Shown piece after piece: positions 39,132-48,710 of a stretch of DNA of 64,000 bases. The stretch is from NCBI GenBank assembly GCA_049840795.1, contig JASGJK010000048.1:124001-188000 (forward strand), given 5' to 3'. A program made the position numbers and the translations under genes. The notes beneath the pieces are model-generated. The model was not told the DNA's origin. It did not search any database and saw only the letters and a program-made list of their open reading frames with translations. The DNA is from UPXZ01 sp049840795 (GTDB taxonomy: Bacteria > Bacteroidota > Bacteroidia > Bacteroidales > Paludibacteraceae). How positions within the stretch are numbered: the stretch's first letter is position 1; each line of letters opens with the position of its first letter.

Positions 39132-39160
39132 AAAAGAAGAGTGTTACTCTTCTTTTTTTA
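39132..39160 (+). terminator. rho-independent terminator
   Basis: AAAAGAAGAGT pairs with ACTCTTCTTTT around GTT and is followed by more T. It points along the plus strand, so it probably served the beta-barrel gene before the IS element intervened. Confidence 0.8.
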
Positions 39161-39218
39161 TTGTTTGTATCCATACGATGACTACCTTTCAGGCGTTGTC
39201 AATGGTAAGTTTTTATTC

Positions 39219-40590
39219 TTATTTCTTTGCTCTTTTCAAATACCTCTCATACGTGTCAAACACAAAGGGTACATAGCGTAACGTTTCTTTTGCTCTGAAA
39301 ATGCCATATTTACACACCGGATCTTTGTAATATTGCGGATTGCTTTTTTTTGCTAGAATAATATTCTACATTATTGTAATAGATATGTTTGTTTTTCCCG
39401 TATTTTTCTGCCAGTGCCATTGCGTCTAAAATATGCGCCGGTCCTGAGTTGTAGCTGGCAAGGATAAACTTAATACGCTCTTCCCGGTCTTCAATTCCCC
39501 GATAAATCATATTCAAACTTTTGATGTATTCCACGCCTGCTGCAATGTTGCTTTCCGGGTCTGTAAAGTTCTCCTGACCGAGACCAAATTCACGACCGGT
39601 TTGAGGCATTAATTGCATAATTCCTCTCGCGCCTGCCCATGAAGTTGCCCGGTGGTCAAATTGTGACTCGGCGTAGGCTACCGCCGCCAATAACCGCCAA
39701 TCCCAACCAATGCGTGGAGCGTATTTTCTGAACAAGTGGTCGTAGGGTGATATGGCACCACGAGGAATATGAATTTTTCGGGAGCTGAGATATAAATTAC
39801 GTTCCCAGTATTTACTGTAAAGTTGTCCGGCAAAGCGTTTTGTGGCATTTTGTGTGAGCCAGGTTTGAATGGTATCGGTCAAGGCTTGATTATCTTTACG
39901 TACGAGCCATCCGTTTTGTTGATTAAACCCGATTGGAATTCTGCAGTCTAATGAATTATTAAAACTTTTTTGTAATAATGCTTTATGGCGGTATGAAATG
40001 GTATATTTAATCTTTTTATCACTGACAAGTTGTATCAAGTCATCGGTCGTTAATGAATCGTCTGCAAATTTGATATTGATACCTCCACCAATCTCATCAT
40101 TCAATGAACTTAACCGCTGATGCTGGATTGAGTTTCTTTTGACCCAAACTTCTTTCCCGTTTAATTCTACAGGGTCTGAAATCGCTTTTCTTCCTGTGTT
40201 TTGAACAACTACCAAGTAAGATTCTTGTTGCGGAAAAACAAAGTTAAACTCATTCTTTAGTTTCTTGGTTTCAAAAGTATTGTACGCGGCGATGTCCATT
40301 TTTCCGGTTCGTACCATATCAATCATCTCTTCATCGGTATTGGCTACTGTAACCTGGAGTGCGAGTTGGAGGTATGCCGCTAAGTTTTTTGCCATTTCAT
40401 AATCGTAGCCCATCTCTTCATCACTATACAGAAAATAAGAGGTGGCGCCATATTGCGTAACAATACGAAGTGTATCCTCCGGGAAAGTACCTGCTGTACG
40501 CGATAAGCGGGTATTATTGTCAAGGTTTTTTTTACATCCTGATATCAGGAATAAGAAAAAAAGAAAAATAAAAAAGTTACTTTTTTGCAT
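39219..40590 (-). CDS. mltF: membrane-bound lytic transglycosylase F (MltF-like) lipoprotein (frameshift)
   Basis: Lipoprotein (lipobox LISGC, Cys19) with a periplasmic substrate-binding-type domain (about 35-265) and a C-terminal SLT lysozyme-like domain. The catalytic Glu lies in AAVAYAESQFDHRATSWAGARGIMQLMPQTGREFG, in the usual ES pair, and ASYNSGPAHILDAM is the second SLT motif. It cleaves peptidoglycan strands to 1,6-anhydro ends. The frame breaks at a run of eight A at 39344-39351 (minus strand). The true C terminus continues NPQYYKDPVCKYGIFR and ends at 39219. Restored length is about 457 residues. An exonuclease gene lies 12 bases upstream. Confidence 0.9.
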
Positions 40591-40602
40591 AACACATTTT
40601 AT

Positions 40603-41337
40603 TTAGATGTGTTGTATGTTTTCTGCTTTTACCAGTGATAGATTGTTCATTTTCAACCAAACCTGTGCCGTTGCCACCACGTCTTTTTGACAATAAACGG
40701 AGATGCGTTCTACGTTTTTCTCTTTATAATACACATTGGCTACTTGGCTGCCGTCAATGTCATCTTTCGGTGTAGGAATGTCAAAAATCGCTGTAAGTAG
40801 TTTTAATGAAACATAGTTTTTGTAGTCGCCAAATTTCCAGTAATCCAGTGTGTCGATAAAGTTAAGCTCCCACGGTTTTTTTGTGTTTATTTGCAACACT
40901 TTAGGCAATGGCAATCCGTTGACAAGCATCCTGCGGCAAATATAGGGAATATCAAACTCTTTGATGTTGTGACCGCAAAAAGTATAGTCGGTTGTTTTGA
41001 AGAAAGTTTTGATAAGTTCACTAAAATCGGTTAAAAGTTTTTTTTCATCGTGTCCGGCGAAGGATTTGGTACGAAAGTAGGTTTCTTCGTTTCTAAAGTA
41101 GATAAATCCGACCGATATACAGACAATTTTTCCATACTCGGCGTATATGCCTGCGGAGTTTTCAAACGCCGCAGCTGTAGTTGACTCTTCGCTATATTTT
41201 TCGGGCAGGCGCTTTTTGAGAGACGAAAATTTTTCTTCCCAAAGCAATTGCAACTCTTCGGATAATTGGCTGAAATATTCTGTTTGTGGAATAGTTTCAA
41301 TGTCAATAAACATTATTTTTTGCAATTGTTCAGTCAT
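40603..41337 (-). CDS. DnaQ-like/PolB-like 3'-5' exonuclease
   Basis: RNase H-fold exonuclease of 244 residues resembling the proofreading domain of family B polymerases but standing alone. ExoI is MFIDIETIPQ with the first two acidic metal ligands, ExoII is CGHNIKEFDIPYICRR, and ExoIII is VYCQKDVVATAQVW. The insertion DDIDGSQVANVYY is usual for these Bacteroidota proteins. No polymerase domain follows, so it presumably trims DNA or RNA 3' ends; the substrate is not shown by sequence. Confidence 0.85.
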   Translation of the reverse strand: MTEQLQKIMFIDIETIPQTEYFSQLSEELQLLWEEKFSSLKKRLPEKYSEESTTAAAFENSAGIYAEYGKIVCISVGFIYFRNEETYFRTKSFAGHDEKKLLTDFSELIKTFFKTTDYTFCGHNIKEFDIPYICRRMLVNGLPLPKVLQINTKKPWELNFIDTLDYWKFGDYKNYVSLKLLTAIFDIPTPKDDIDGSQVANVYYKEKNVERISVYCQKDVVATAQVWLKMNNLSLVKAENIQHI

Positions 41338-41572
41338 AATTTTTACAGTTTCGGGTTATCGTCATTTTTTGTAAGTTTATTTACTTATTGAAATATAATT
41401 CAAAAAACGTAATACATAACTTTGGGAATATATATATGTCATTTGTTTACTTACTCTAAAACACTCAAAATGTAGAAGTATTTTACTTTAGCTGTTCAAA
41501 CAGAAAAACAGCGATGGCTAAATCAGTCAAAAAAAACACCCACAATATTAGTTGATTTTCGTAAATCGAAAA

Positions 41573-42180
41573 CTATCCTAATCTATTTTCAATATATTTT
41601 GTCAAAATATCAATGGCGATGTGGTTGTTTCCTCCTTGTGGAACAATTAAGTCGGCAAATCGTTTAGTTGGCTCAATAAATTGCAGGTGCATCGGTTTTA
41701 CGGTATGTTCGTAGCGTTCCATCACTTTGTTTACCGAGCGTCCTCGCTCTACAATGTCTCTATTTATCACTCGAATCAACCGATCATCAGCATCGGCATC
41801 AACAAACACTTTTAAGTCAAGGCTTTTACGAAGCCGGAGCTTGTAAGAATCAAGATTCCTTCTACAATAACGACTTTGCACGGTTTTACAGTAATGGTTT
41901 CATCAGCGCGCGTACACGTAAGATAGGAATAAATAGGTTGCTGTATGCTGTTGCCTTTTTTGAGTTCATCCAAGTGTTTGGTCAAAAGCTCCCATTCTAT
42001 GGAATCCGGGTGGTCGAAGTTTATTTCCAATCGGTCTTCTAAGGGCAGATGGCTACTGTCTTTGTAATACGAATCTTGTGGTAGCACTACCACTTCACCT
42101 TCCGGGAGGCGTTCTAAAATTTTACGCACTACCGTTGTTTTTCCTGAACCTGTTCCGCCTGCAATTCCAATTATTAGCAT
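41573..42180 (-). CDS. udk: uridine kinase (frameshift)
   Basis: Phosphorylates uridine and cytidine in pyrimidine salvage. Walker A is IGIAGGTGSGKTTVVRKI at the N terminus. LPQDSYYKDSSHLPLEDR, NFDHPDSIEW, QQPIYSYLTCTRADET and VVIVEGILIL follow in normal order. A single-base loss near 41840-41855 interrupts the frame; reading resumes LRKSLDLKVFVDADADDRLI with NRDIVERGRSVNKV and PQGGNNHIAIDIL. About 203 residues when joined, as expected. Confidence 0.94.
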
Positions 42181-42595
42181 AGTATAAAATGTGTAATATG
42201 TATAGTTTCAGTGCACTAAAATAATAATAATCTTTTAACGAACTTGCATTTTTTTCGAAATATTTTCATTGATTTTTTATTTTATTGATAAACAAATAAT
42301 TAAAGGTTTATCCGTTTCGTTGCATTTGTATTGTTCGCTAAAGACTTCGTTTCGCCGTTTGTTATAAATCAATAAAAAGTATTTGTGAGTATTGTAAACA
42401 AGCAATTTTACTCTTTTTTATGCGTTTTTGTTAATAACGCTTCGCATAAATAATCTTAAGCAAATGTAACACAGATTATCAAACGACAGGTAATGGTTGG
42501 CGGGAGGGTCTTTTATCAACAAATTAAAAATAAGACAAATGTGTGAAATGTTTGATTTTTTTACGCTACTTTTGTGCTAATATAGAATGTGATTC
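42181..42595. other. 415-base divergent intergenic region
   Basis: AT-rich, between udk and the MBL hydrolase gene. It contains the plus-strand promoter candidate at 42567-42574. No coding frame or structured RNA was recognised. Confidence 0.5.
42567..42574 (+). promoter_or_regulatory. promoter -7 element for the MBL hydrolase
   Basis: TACTTTTG followed by TG matches TAnnTTTG, 22 bases upstream of the ATG at 42596. Confidence 0.5.
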
Positions 42596-43402
42596 ATGGA
42601 TAGGTTTAGATTTAGGAGTTTGGCGAGTGGGAGTAGTGGAAATTGTTATTTCTTAGGCAATGCTTCGTGTGGAATTTTGATTGATGCCGGTGTAGGGGTA
42701 AGGAGTATTCGTCGTTTTTTGCGTACAATGGGATTGGATTTTCATCAAATATGGGGTGTTTTCGTAACGCACGACCACGCCGATCATATTAAAGCAGTAG
42801 GTGTGTTGGGAGAGAAACATCACGTACCAATATATACTACAAAAAATATTCACGATGGTATTAATCGTAATTATTGTGTGACTCAAAAGCTTTCTTTATC
42901 GCAGCGTTTTATACAAATAGGCGAAGAGATAACCATCGGCGATTTCGCGATTAACGCATTTCCCGTATCACACGATGCTTCGGAGTGTGTTGGTTACACA
43001 ATACGATACAAAGATAAAACATTCGTCGTGGCAACAGATATCGGGTATATCGGCGAGCAAGCATCCGAACGGTTGACTAATGCCGATTATATCGTGCTCG
43101 AAGCAAACTACGATGATGAAATGCTGCGTAACGGTCCTTATCCGTATTATTTACAGGCGAGGATAACAGCCGATACGGGGCATTTGAGCAATATGCAAGC
43201 AGCTTCATTTTTGACTGATAACTTTACGGAGAGGTGGCAATATGTGTTTTTATGCCATTTAAGTAAAGAAAATAACTTGCCTGAACTTGCGTACAATGTG
43301 ATTAAAGAACGCTTTGCAGCGAACGCAATGGATGTTGACGAAAAATTGCATATTATCCCTTTGGATAGGACTTCACCGTCGCCATTGTTTGTTTTCGACT
43401 GA
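42596..43402 (+). CDS. MBL-fold metallohydrolase, YycJ/WalJ-like
   Basis: Metallo-beta-lactamase-fold protein of 268 residues. It starts FRSLASGSSGNCYFLG, the characteristic N terminus of the YycJ/WalJ group, and carries THDHADHIKAVG near residue 58, FPVSHDASECVGYTI, FVVATDIGYIG with the bridging Asp, and the late LCHLSKENN histidine. All metal ligands are present. Members act on nucleic acids, WalJ as a 5'-3' exonuclease in repair, but this protein's substrate is not proven. The mannosyltransferase gene follows by 32 bases. Confidence 0.88.
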   Translation: MDRFRFRSLASGSSGNCYFLGNASCGILIDAGVGVRSIRRFLRTMGLDFHQIWGVFVTHDHADHIKAVGVLGEKHHVPIYTTKNIHDGINRNYCVTQKLSLSQRFIQIGEEITIGDFAINAFPVSHDASECVGYTIRYKDKTFVVATDIGYIGEQASERLTNADYIVLEANYDDEMLRNGPYPYYLQARITADTGHLSNMQAASFLTDNFTERWQYVFLCHLSKENNLPELAYNVIKERFAANAMDVDEKLHIIPLDRTSPSPLFVFD

Positions 43403-43434
43403 CTTTATCAAAATAAAAAAGACTAATTTTTTTA

Positions 43435-44221
43435 ATGACTATACCTAAAAACATTATGGCATCAAAACTTGTCATTATTCCTACGTACAACGAAAAGGAA
43501 AATATCGAAAATATTATACGTGCCGTCATTGGACAAAACGAAGGTTTTCATATACTGATTATTGAAGATGGTTCGCCTGATGGAACTGCCGATATTATAA
43601 AGGAACTTCAAAAAGAGTTTACCGATGTTCTATTTATGATTGAACGCAAGGGAAAATTGGGATTAGGCACGGCTTACATTACCGGATTTAAAATGGGGAT
43701 TGGAGCATAGATACGATTATGTTTTCGAGATGGATGCGGATTTTTCTCACAATCCTAAAGATTTAATTCGTTTGTATGCCGCTTGTGAAGAGCAAGGTGC
43801 TGATGTGGCGATAGGGTCGAGGTACGTGAGTGGAGTAAATGTTGTTAATTGGCCTATTTCAAGAGTGTTGATGTCTTATTTTGCTTCAAAGTATGTACGT
43901 TTAATCACTGGAATGAAAATAGCCGATACCACTGCCGGTTTCAAATGTTACAAGCGGGAAGTGCTTGAAACTATAGGATTGGACAATATCCGATTCAAAG
44001 GATACGGTTTTCAGATTGAAATGAAGTTTACAGCATATAAGTGTGGTTTTACACTGAAAGAGGTACCGATAATTTTCATCAACCGTGAATTGGGGACGTC
44101 CAAGATGAGCGGAGGTATATTTGGCGAAGCGTTTTTAGGCGTTATACAGTTGAAATTAAGTAGCCTAACAAAGAAATATCCGCAAAAGTACCAATCTCGA
44201 AACATATCACATAAGAAATGA
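43435..44221 (+). CDS. polyprenol monophosphomannose synthase-like GT2 glycosyltransferase (frameshift)
   Basis: DPM1-type family 2 glycosyltransferase that moves mannose from GDP-mannose to a polyprenyl phosphate. Signatures are LVIIPTYNEKENIENII, IIEDGSPDGTADII, RKGKLGLGTAYITGFK, then after the break FEMDADFSHNPKDL (the DAD metal motif), GSRYVSGVNVVNWP and GYGFQIEMKFTAYK. Positively charged C-terminal segments without membrane helices match the soluble class. One extra A near 43690-43693 shifts the frame. The protein is about 261 residues from the first ATG; Met8 at 43456 (MASKLVII) is an equally likely start. Confidence 0.9.
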
Positions 44222-44329
44222 TAAGAGATTTGCCCAAAAAAATCCATAAGCAAACATCTTACTTCTTACAACCAAGCCATATATGTTTACCAAGTTCTTT
44301 TATATATAGGTTTTTTAATGTTGCAACTT

Positions 44330-45792
44330 TCACATTGAAATACTATTTACAGTACCCGATGTGGAAAGTGTACCGGTTTCTTTCGAAGTTCCCGCTGTAT
44401 ATGTTCCTCCTGTGAAATAACCTCCGGTGTTGGTGCTTGTAGAATATGTTCCTCCCGTATAAATAGTGTATGAAGCGCCTTTTGTCATCGCAGGTGAAGA
44501 AATCAGAAATTTATAAGCTGTATTTTTTGGCTTAAATGTGATTACATCTGATGTCCCTATCTTGACATTGATAAACGTGGACGATGAAATAGCACTACTT
44601 GATGTGATGAACATATTGGGTTGAGTAGATGTTGTGCTCATCGCTTTGGTCATATTTGAGTTGGAACCCGCTCCGATAAATGTCCCGCCATTCATATTGA
44701 ACGAACCGTTAAAATCTACGGCTTCTTCTACGCCTGACGATGGACCGTTAGCTATAACTAAACCGCCTGTTACCGTGATATTTCCGTTACTGTCAATGGC
44801 GTCACCGCTTGTGCAAGATGCAATTAATGTCGCTTCCGTCTAATATTCAAGTTGCTTCCGTCATTCTGCTCTGTTCCTCCGGAGGTTGTGCTTGCTGTGG
44901 TATTTATACCGTCATTTTTGGCAGTAATATCTAGCATGCCACCGTTCAACGTTACACTGTAACTCTCAACACCCTCATCTGATTTAGTTATGATAACGTT
45001 ACCGCTCTCCTGTATGTATTTATTTATAGCCTTTATTCCTTTTCCACTCGTAGAAGCGAGTATTACGTTTCCACCATCCACTTTTACATAACCGTAATCT
45101 GTTTTCGAATTATTTGATTTTAGCGCGTGTCCTGAAGTACAACTTGCTGTTATATTTCCTCCGTGTATGATTAAATAATCTTTTCCGAAAATACCATCAT
45201 CAACCGCATTGACATTGATCGTTCCTTTGTTGATGATTATTTGGTCGTCACTCGAAATTCCGTCTGCATATTTGCCATTCACATTCAATGTACCTTCATC
45301 CGTAAACGCTAAATAAGCGTTGCTGAAAATACAAGCGTCCGGTTCATCCGAATTAGAATAACTGGAGGCATCTGTAAACGTATTGGTGGAGCCGGTGGCA
45401 AGAAAAACAATTACTTTCGAAGCTTTTACGATATAAAAGGGAGAGGTTGAGTTATTGTTTACGGTAGCATTGTTCAACTTGATTTTAACTTCTGCGGAAG
45501 GAGCGTTTACGATTAGCTGTCCGTTAGAAAGATTGCCGGATATAGAGTAATAACCGCTTGTTGTTATTGTTGCCGTTGTTCCACTGATGGTTACCCCTGA
45601 TGATGATGAAGAAATGGAATTATCGTTCAAAGTGATTGTATTTACTGCTGAATCATCCCAAGTGTAATCGGTGGTGGTTTCCGTTTTTGAAGTGTCGTCC
45701 GTTTCATCTCGACCAATCACGTTTTCAGGGTCACAAGAAACAACCATAATTACAAACATCAAGGTAAAGAAAATTGAAATTATTTTTTTCAT
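44330..45792 (-). CDS. Cthe_2159-type carbohydrate-binding beta-helix lipoprotein (frameshift)
   Basis: Surface-type lipoprotein: lipobox MVVSC (Cys20), a Thr/Asp linker, then a right-handed beta-helix built from short repeats of the kind GGxxxVxAxDDGI, as in the calcium- and polygalacturonate-binding Cthe_2159 family (DUF4353). Examples are KYADGISSDDQIIINKGTIN, DDGIFGKDYLIIHGG and SDEGVESYSVTLNGG. The frame breaks near 44832-44842; the other frame continues ATLIASCTSGDAIDSNGN. The last 120 residues are almost the same as those of the larger homologue at 48711. Joined length is about 487 residues. It is the last gene of the VTC-DUF4956-DUF2490 cluster. Confidence 0.85.
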
Positions 45793-45911
45793 ACGTTGAT
45801 AATTTAGTTTTAATTATTGTACGAAACCTGCACATAAAAGCATATTATCCGATTGCTATCAAGATTATCAATCGTGCTTGTTCCATACTCCTATTTTAAT
45901 ATTACAACTTA

Positions 45912-46610
45912 TTATAAATGAATAGTGTATTTAACTCCTAAAATATATTTCCCCGAATAGTCGGCATCATCTTCTCCTAATTCGTGATTATATACACCGA
46001 AAACATTGATAAAATTGTGTTTGTTTAATTTATATTTTAGCGAAAGTGTATATCGCAGTTTATCAAATACGTTTCCATCCGGCTCATTGAGTGTGTAATA
46101 TGATTTGAAATCAAATTCAGGTGTTATTTTACATTTGGGAATGTTGTATTCCACTTCTATACCGTTTTTCCACATCCACGCGTTATTCACTTTGTATGTG
46201 TCGATAGTTAAATCTTTTTTTATTCTTTTGTTATCGTTTTTTGTTGTGAGTTGTAAACCTTCAGTTAATGAAAATGAAAAATTGCCCCATTTCTGCTTTC
46301 CAAAAATGTCAGCAGTAAACCGATTCCTAAATTGATAATTCAGATATTTTTGATCTAATACATTCATAAACTGATAGCCAAATACTACTCCGATGGGTTT
46401 TACAATTTTATACTCGGCATCAATCCCTAAGCTCCATCGGTTTATCAACCGGGCATAATAGATGGTTCTCAATTCGGTTTCTGCCTGAAAGTTCCATTTG
46501 TGCACTTTTTTATCTATAGCAAAACTTGTCCATGTTCCATATTGAGATTGAGCTATTAAAGTCAAGCACATCAATGGCAAAAAGAATAATAAAATATGCC
46601 TTTTATTCAT
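45912..46610 (-). CDS. DUF2490 outer-membrane beta-barrel protein
   Basis: Protein of 232 residues with a signal peptide ending LIAQSQ (about residue 22), then alternating strands rich in aromatic and charged residues: WTSFAIDKKVHKWNFQAETE, YYARLINRWSLGIDAEYKI, FRNRFTADIFGKQKWGNFSF. The C terminus KYILGVKYTIHL fits the last strand of an outer-membrane barrel. Matches DUF2490 by pattern. It begins 8 bases after DUF4956, so it is cotranscribed with DUF4956 and the VTC gene, and could be the outer-membrane part of that system. Confidence 0.8.
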   Translation of the reverse strand: MNKRHILLFFLPLMCLTLIAQSQYGTWTSFAIDKKVHKWNFQAETELRTIYYARLINRWSLGIDAEYKIVKPIGVVFGYQFMNVLDQKYLNYQFRNRFTADIFGKQKWGNFSFSLTEGLQLTTKNDNKRIKKDLTIDTYKVNNAWMWKNGIEVEYNIPKCKITPEFDFKSYYTLNEPDGNVFDKLRYTLSLKYKLNKHNFINVFGVYNHELGEDDADYSGKYILGVKYTIHL

Positions 46611-46618
46611 AATCTTAT

Positions 46619-47383
46619 TTATTCGTAAAAGTAAATAGTGATGGTCGCACTATCTCGCAGATATGAGATTTCTTCAATGGATATGCGGTGGATATTTAAT
46701 CCTGTTCGGTTTTTGAGTTCTTCAATTAACGCTTGCTCTTTGTCTGCGTGGATAAGCTCTATATCTTCAAAAAAAATAATTTTTGTTGATTCCCGCTTAA
46801 TAAGTAGCTTGGTGTCAAATAAAAATATCATTAAAAATATGACAGCAAACACAATGAGTAACTCAAAGATAGCCAGCTGGATACCACTTAATAATCCCAT
46901 AGCGATAAATACAAAGAGATATGTCATATCTTTAACACTGATACCCGCCGTGCGATAACGTAGCATAGAAAACACGGCAAATAAACCAAATGCTGCGCCC
47001 ATAGATATTTTTACCTGATTGAGCAGAAATGTGAGCAAAAATATGATTACATTGAACAGAACAAATGTAAAAATGGTGTCAAGTCGTTTATAATTAGGAT
47101 AATATATTAGCCCAATAATCAACAACAAAGCGACAATATTGACCGATAAATTAATAAAGAAACTTCGATTAATTTCGGCTTCTTTCTGCGCTTTATTGGA
47201 TTTTATTACAGCCTTAAATACGGACGGTAGTTTTACGTTGGACTGCACCGATAAATTGTTGTTTTCAGCTGTGTCGTTGGCATTTTCAATACTTTCTTCG
47301 TTATTTTCTTGTGCAAAAGTGTTAGCAGAAGGTGTTGTCAGAAGCAGGAATAAGAACAGGATGTAAGTGAATTTAAATTGCAT
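46619..47383 (-). CDS. DUF4956 membrane protein
   Basis: Protein of 254 residues: an N-terminal signal-like helix, an Asn/Glu-rich periplasmic stretch, four hydrophobic helices (about 72-185) and a C-terminal cytoplasmic domain of about 65 residues ending ATITIYFYE. The loop GLFAVFSMLRYRTAGISVKDMTYLFV is the DUF4956 hallmark. DUF4956 genes recur beside VTC-domain polymerases, and here the two overlap by 11 bases. A role as membrane partner or channel for the VTC enzyme is inferred from that linkage. Confidence 0.88.
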   Translation of the reverse strand: MQFKFTYILFLFLLLTTPSANTFAQENNEESIENANDTAENNNLSVQSNVKLPSVFKAVIKSNKAQKEAEINRSFFINLSVNIVALLLIIGLIYYPNYKRLDTIFTFVLFNVIIFLLTFLLNQVKISMGAAFGLFAVFSMLRYRTAGISVKDMTYLFVFIAMGLLSGIQLAIFELLIVFAVIFLMIFLFDTKLLIKRESTKIIFFEDIELIHADKEQALIEELKNRTGLNIHRISIEEISYLRDSATITIYFYE

Positions 47384-48137
47384 GATTATTACAAAGTTTG
47401 TTGACGAATAATATTTGTGTTTTAAAGTTGTTGTTTTTTATTCCCGGAATAAAATTGGCAATGCCAAAGCTGTATTTGCTTAAAGAAACTGAGTGTAGAT
47501 GCTGGCTACACATAATTTTCAAGAATTTGGATTTTCTTGATTTGTCTTGTTTGAGTTCTATAATAATGACGTCAGGATACGAATGCCATGCTCCATTGAT
47601 GTAATATTGCATATCAAAATCAATAGTGACTCTTTCTGTTAATTGCCGATTAACAAGAGTAGTACGCTTACACTTAATCTGAATTGATTTTTTCAGTAAA
47701 TCAGGAGAAATTCCAATGACTTTTTTCAAAAGTTCGGCGGCATTTCCAGTTATTTCATTTTCTTGTTTGGGAATTTTTATTCTACTTTTTACCGTTCGGT
47801 TTTGATTTGATTTATATTTGATCTCAAAGAAATGTAATTCGGAATTTACATAGCTTCGCATCCTTACTTTATACCTTGCCGGACGGCGGTTATGATGGTC
47901 ATAGTAGAATTTGTAATTATCCGTGTCAAAATAATTGGTATCATAATCAGCATAACGCATTTGTTGTATTTCTAACACACGGTAGCTTTGCTTGGCTTGC
48001 AGCAGTATTTCATTTAATTTGGCGCGATGAAATACAAATTTTGTGTCAGTTCTGTTGAGTAACGCCACACTATCCATCTCGGTAAGAGAAATAGGAGCAA
48101 ACGTATATATGGTCTTCAAAAAGTCCTGCATAATCAA
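47373..48137 (-). CDS. VTC-domain protein, candidate polyphosphate polymerase
   Basis: Cytoplasmic VTC domain of 254 residues, the CYTH-like tunnel fold of yeast Vtc4 that makes polyphosphate from ATP. Tunnel residues are visible as basic and acidic pairs on alternating strands: LLNRTDTKFVFH, RYKVRMRSYVN, FFEIKYKSNQNRTVKSR, DVIIIELKQDKSRKS and VSLSKYSFGIANF. The metal-binding Glu pairs are at FFEIK and IIELK. Bacterial VTC proteins are not all tested, so another polyanion product is possible. First gene of the operon VTC-DUF4956-DUF2490-beta-helix lipoprotein. The start MIMQDF may instead be Met3. Confidence 0.88.
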   Translation of the reverse strand: MIMQDFLKTIYTFAPISLTEMDSVALLNRTDTKFVFHRAKLNEILLQAKQSYRVLEIQQMRYADYDTNYFDTDNYKFYYDHHNRRPARYKVRMRSYVNSELHFFEIKYKSNQNRTVKSRIKIPKQENEITGNAAELLKKVIGISPDLLKKSIQIKCKRTTLVNRQLTERVTIDFDMQYYINGAWHSYPDVIIIELKQDKSRKSKFLKIMCSQHLHSVSLSKYSFGIANFIPGIKNNNFKTQILFVNKLCNNHAI

Positions 48138-48710
48138 TGCCTCAAAATGTTTGTGTCTTGTTTGATATTCTGAAAAATAAATGTTAAATAAACCTTGCTT
48201 TATACATCAAGTAAAAAACTGCAACTATTTTTACAAAACTGTAAAAAAATGATTACAAAAATACAACAATATCCTGAAACGTATCATTATATTCAATGAA
48301 TTAGAAGTGCATAATAGAGGATTATGTTGTCATTAACATTTTTTGCCGTTCAAATAAAAAACATATTTTTACTTATGCGGAAATAAATATTCGTCCTTTA
48401 AAAATGTGTAAATTTTAAGCTTTATCAGAGATTCATGTTTTCTATAATTTTAATTTACCACGTGTTTTAGAATTGTTTGGTTTAATCGTTAATTGTGTGA
48501 AATTACATTCAATTATAAATCTGAGTTAAATGTTTTACCGAACAACAATAATTCAAGTATTGGCAACGTAGTCGCGGTATCTGTAATAAAACCAAATAAC
48601 CTATAAACGTCGAGGGGCGTAGCGCTGATTTCTAAATAGGTCGCTATTTTTTATGTTTCACATAATTAACGATTAAACCTCTTTGTTCTCTTGTGTTTAA
48701 ACTTTTAAAT
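48138..48710. other. 573-base intergenic region upstream of the VTC operon
   Basis: AT-rich leader of the VTC operon that also follows the large beta-helix gene. It contains a promoter candidate at 48256-48263. No gene was recognised. A single TCGCGGTA (48572-48579) resembles the TTGCGGTA half-site seen at 52216 but has no partner at 21 bases. Confidence 0.5.
48256..48263 (-). promoter_or_regulatory. promoter -7 element for the VTC operon
   Basis: Minus strand TATTTTTG matches TAnnTTTG, 119 bases upstream of the VTC start. Confidence 0.4.
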
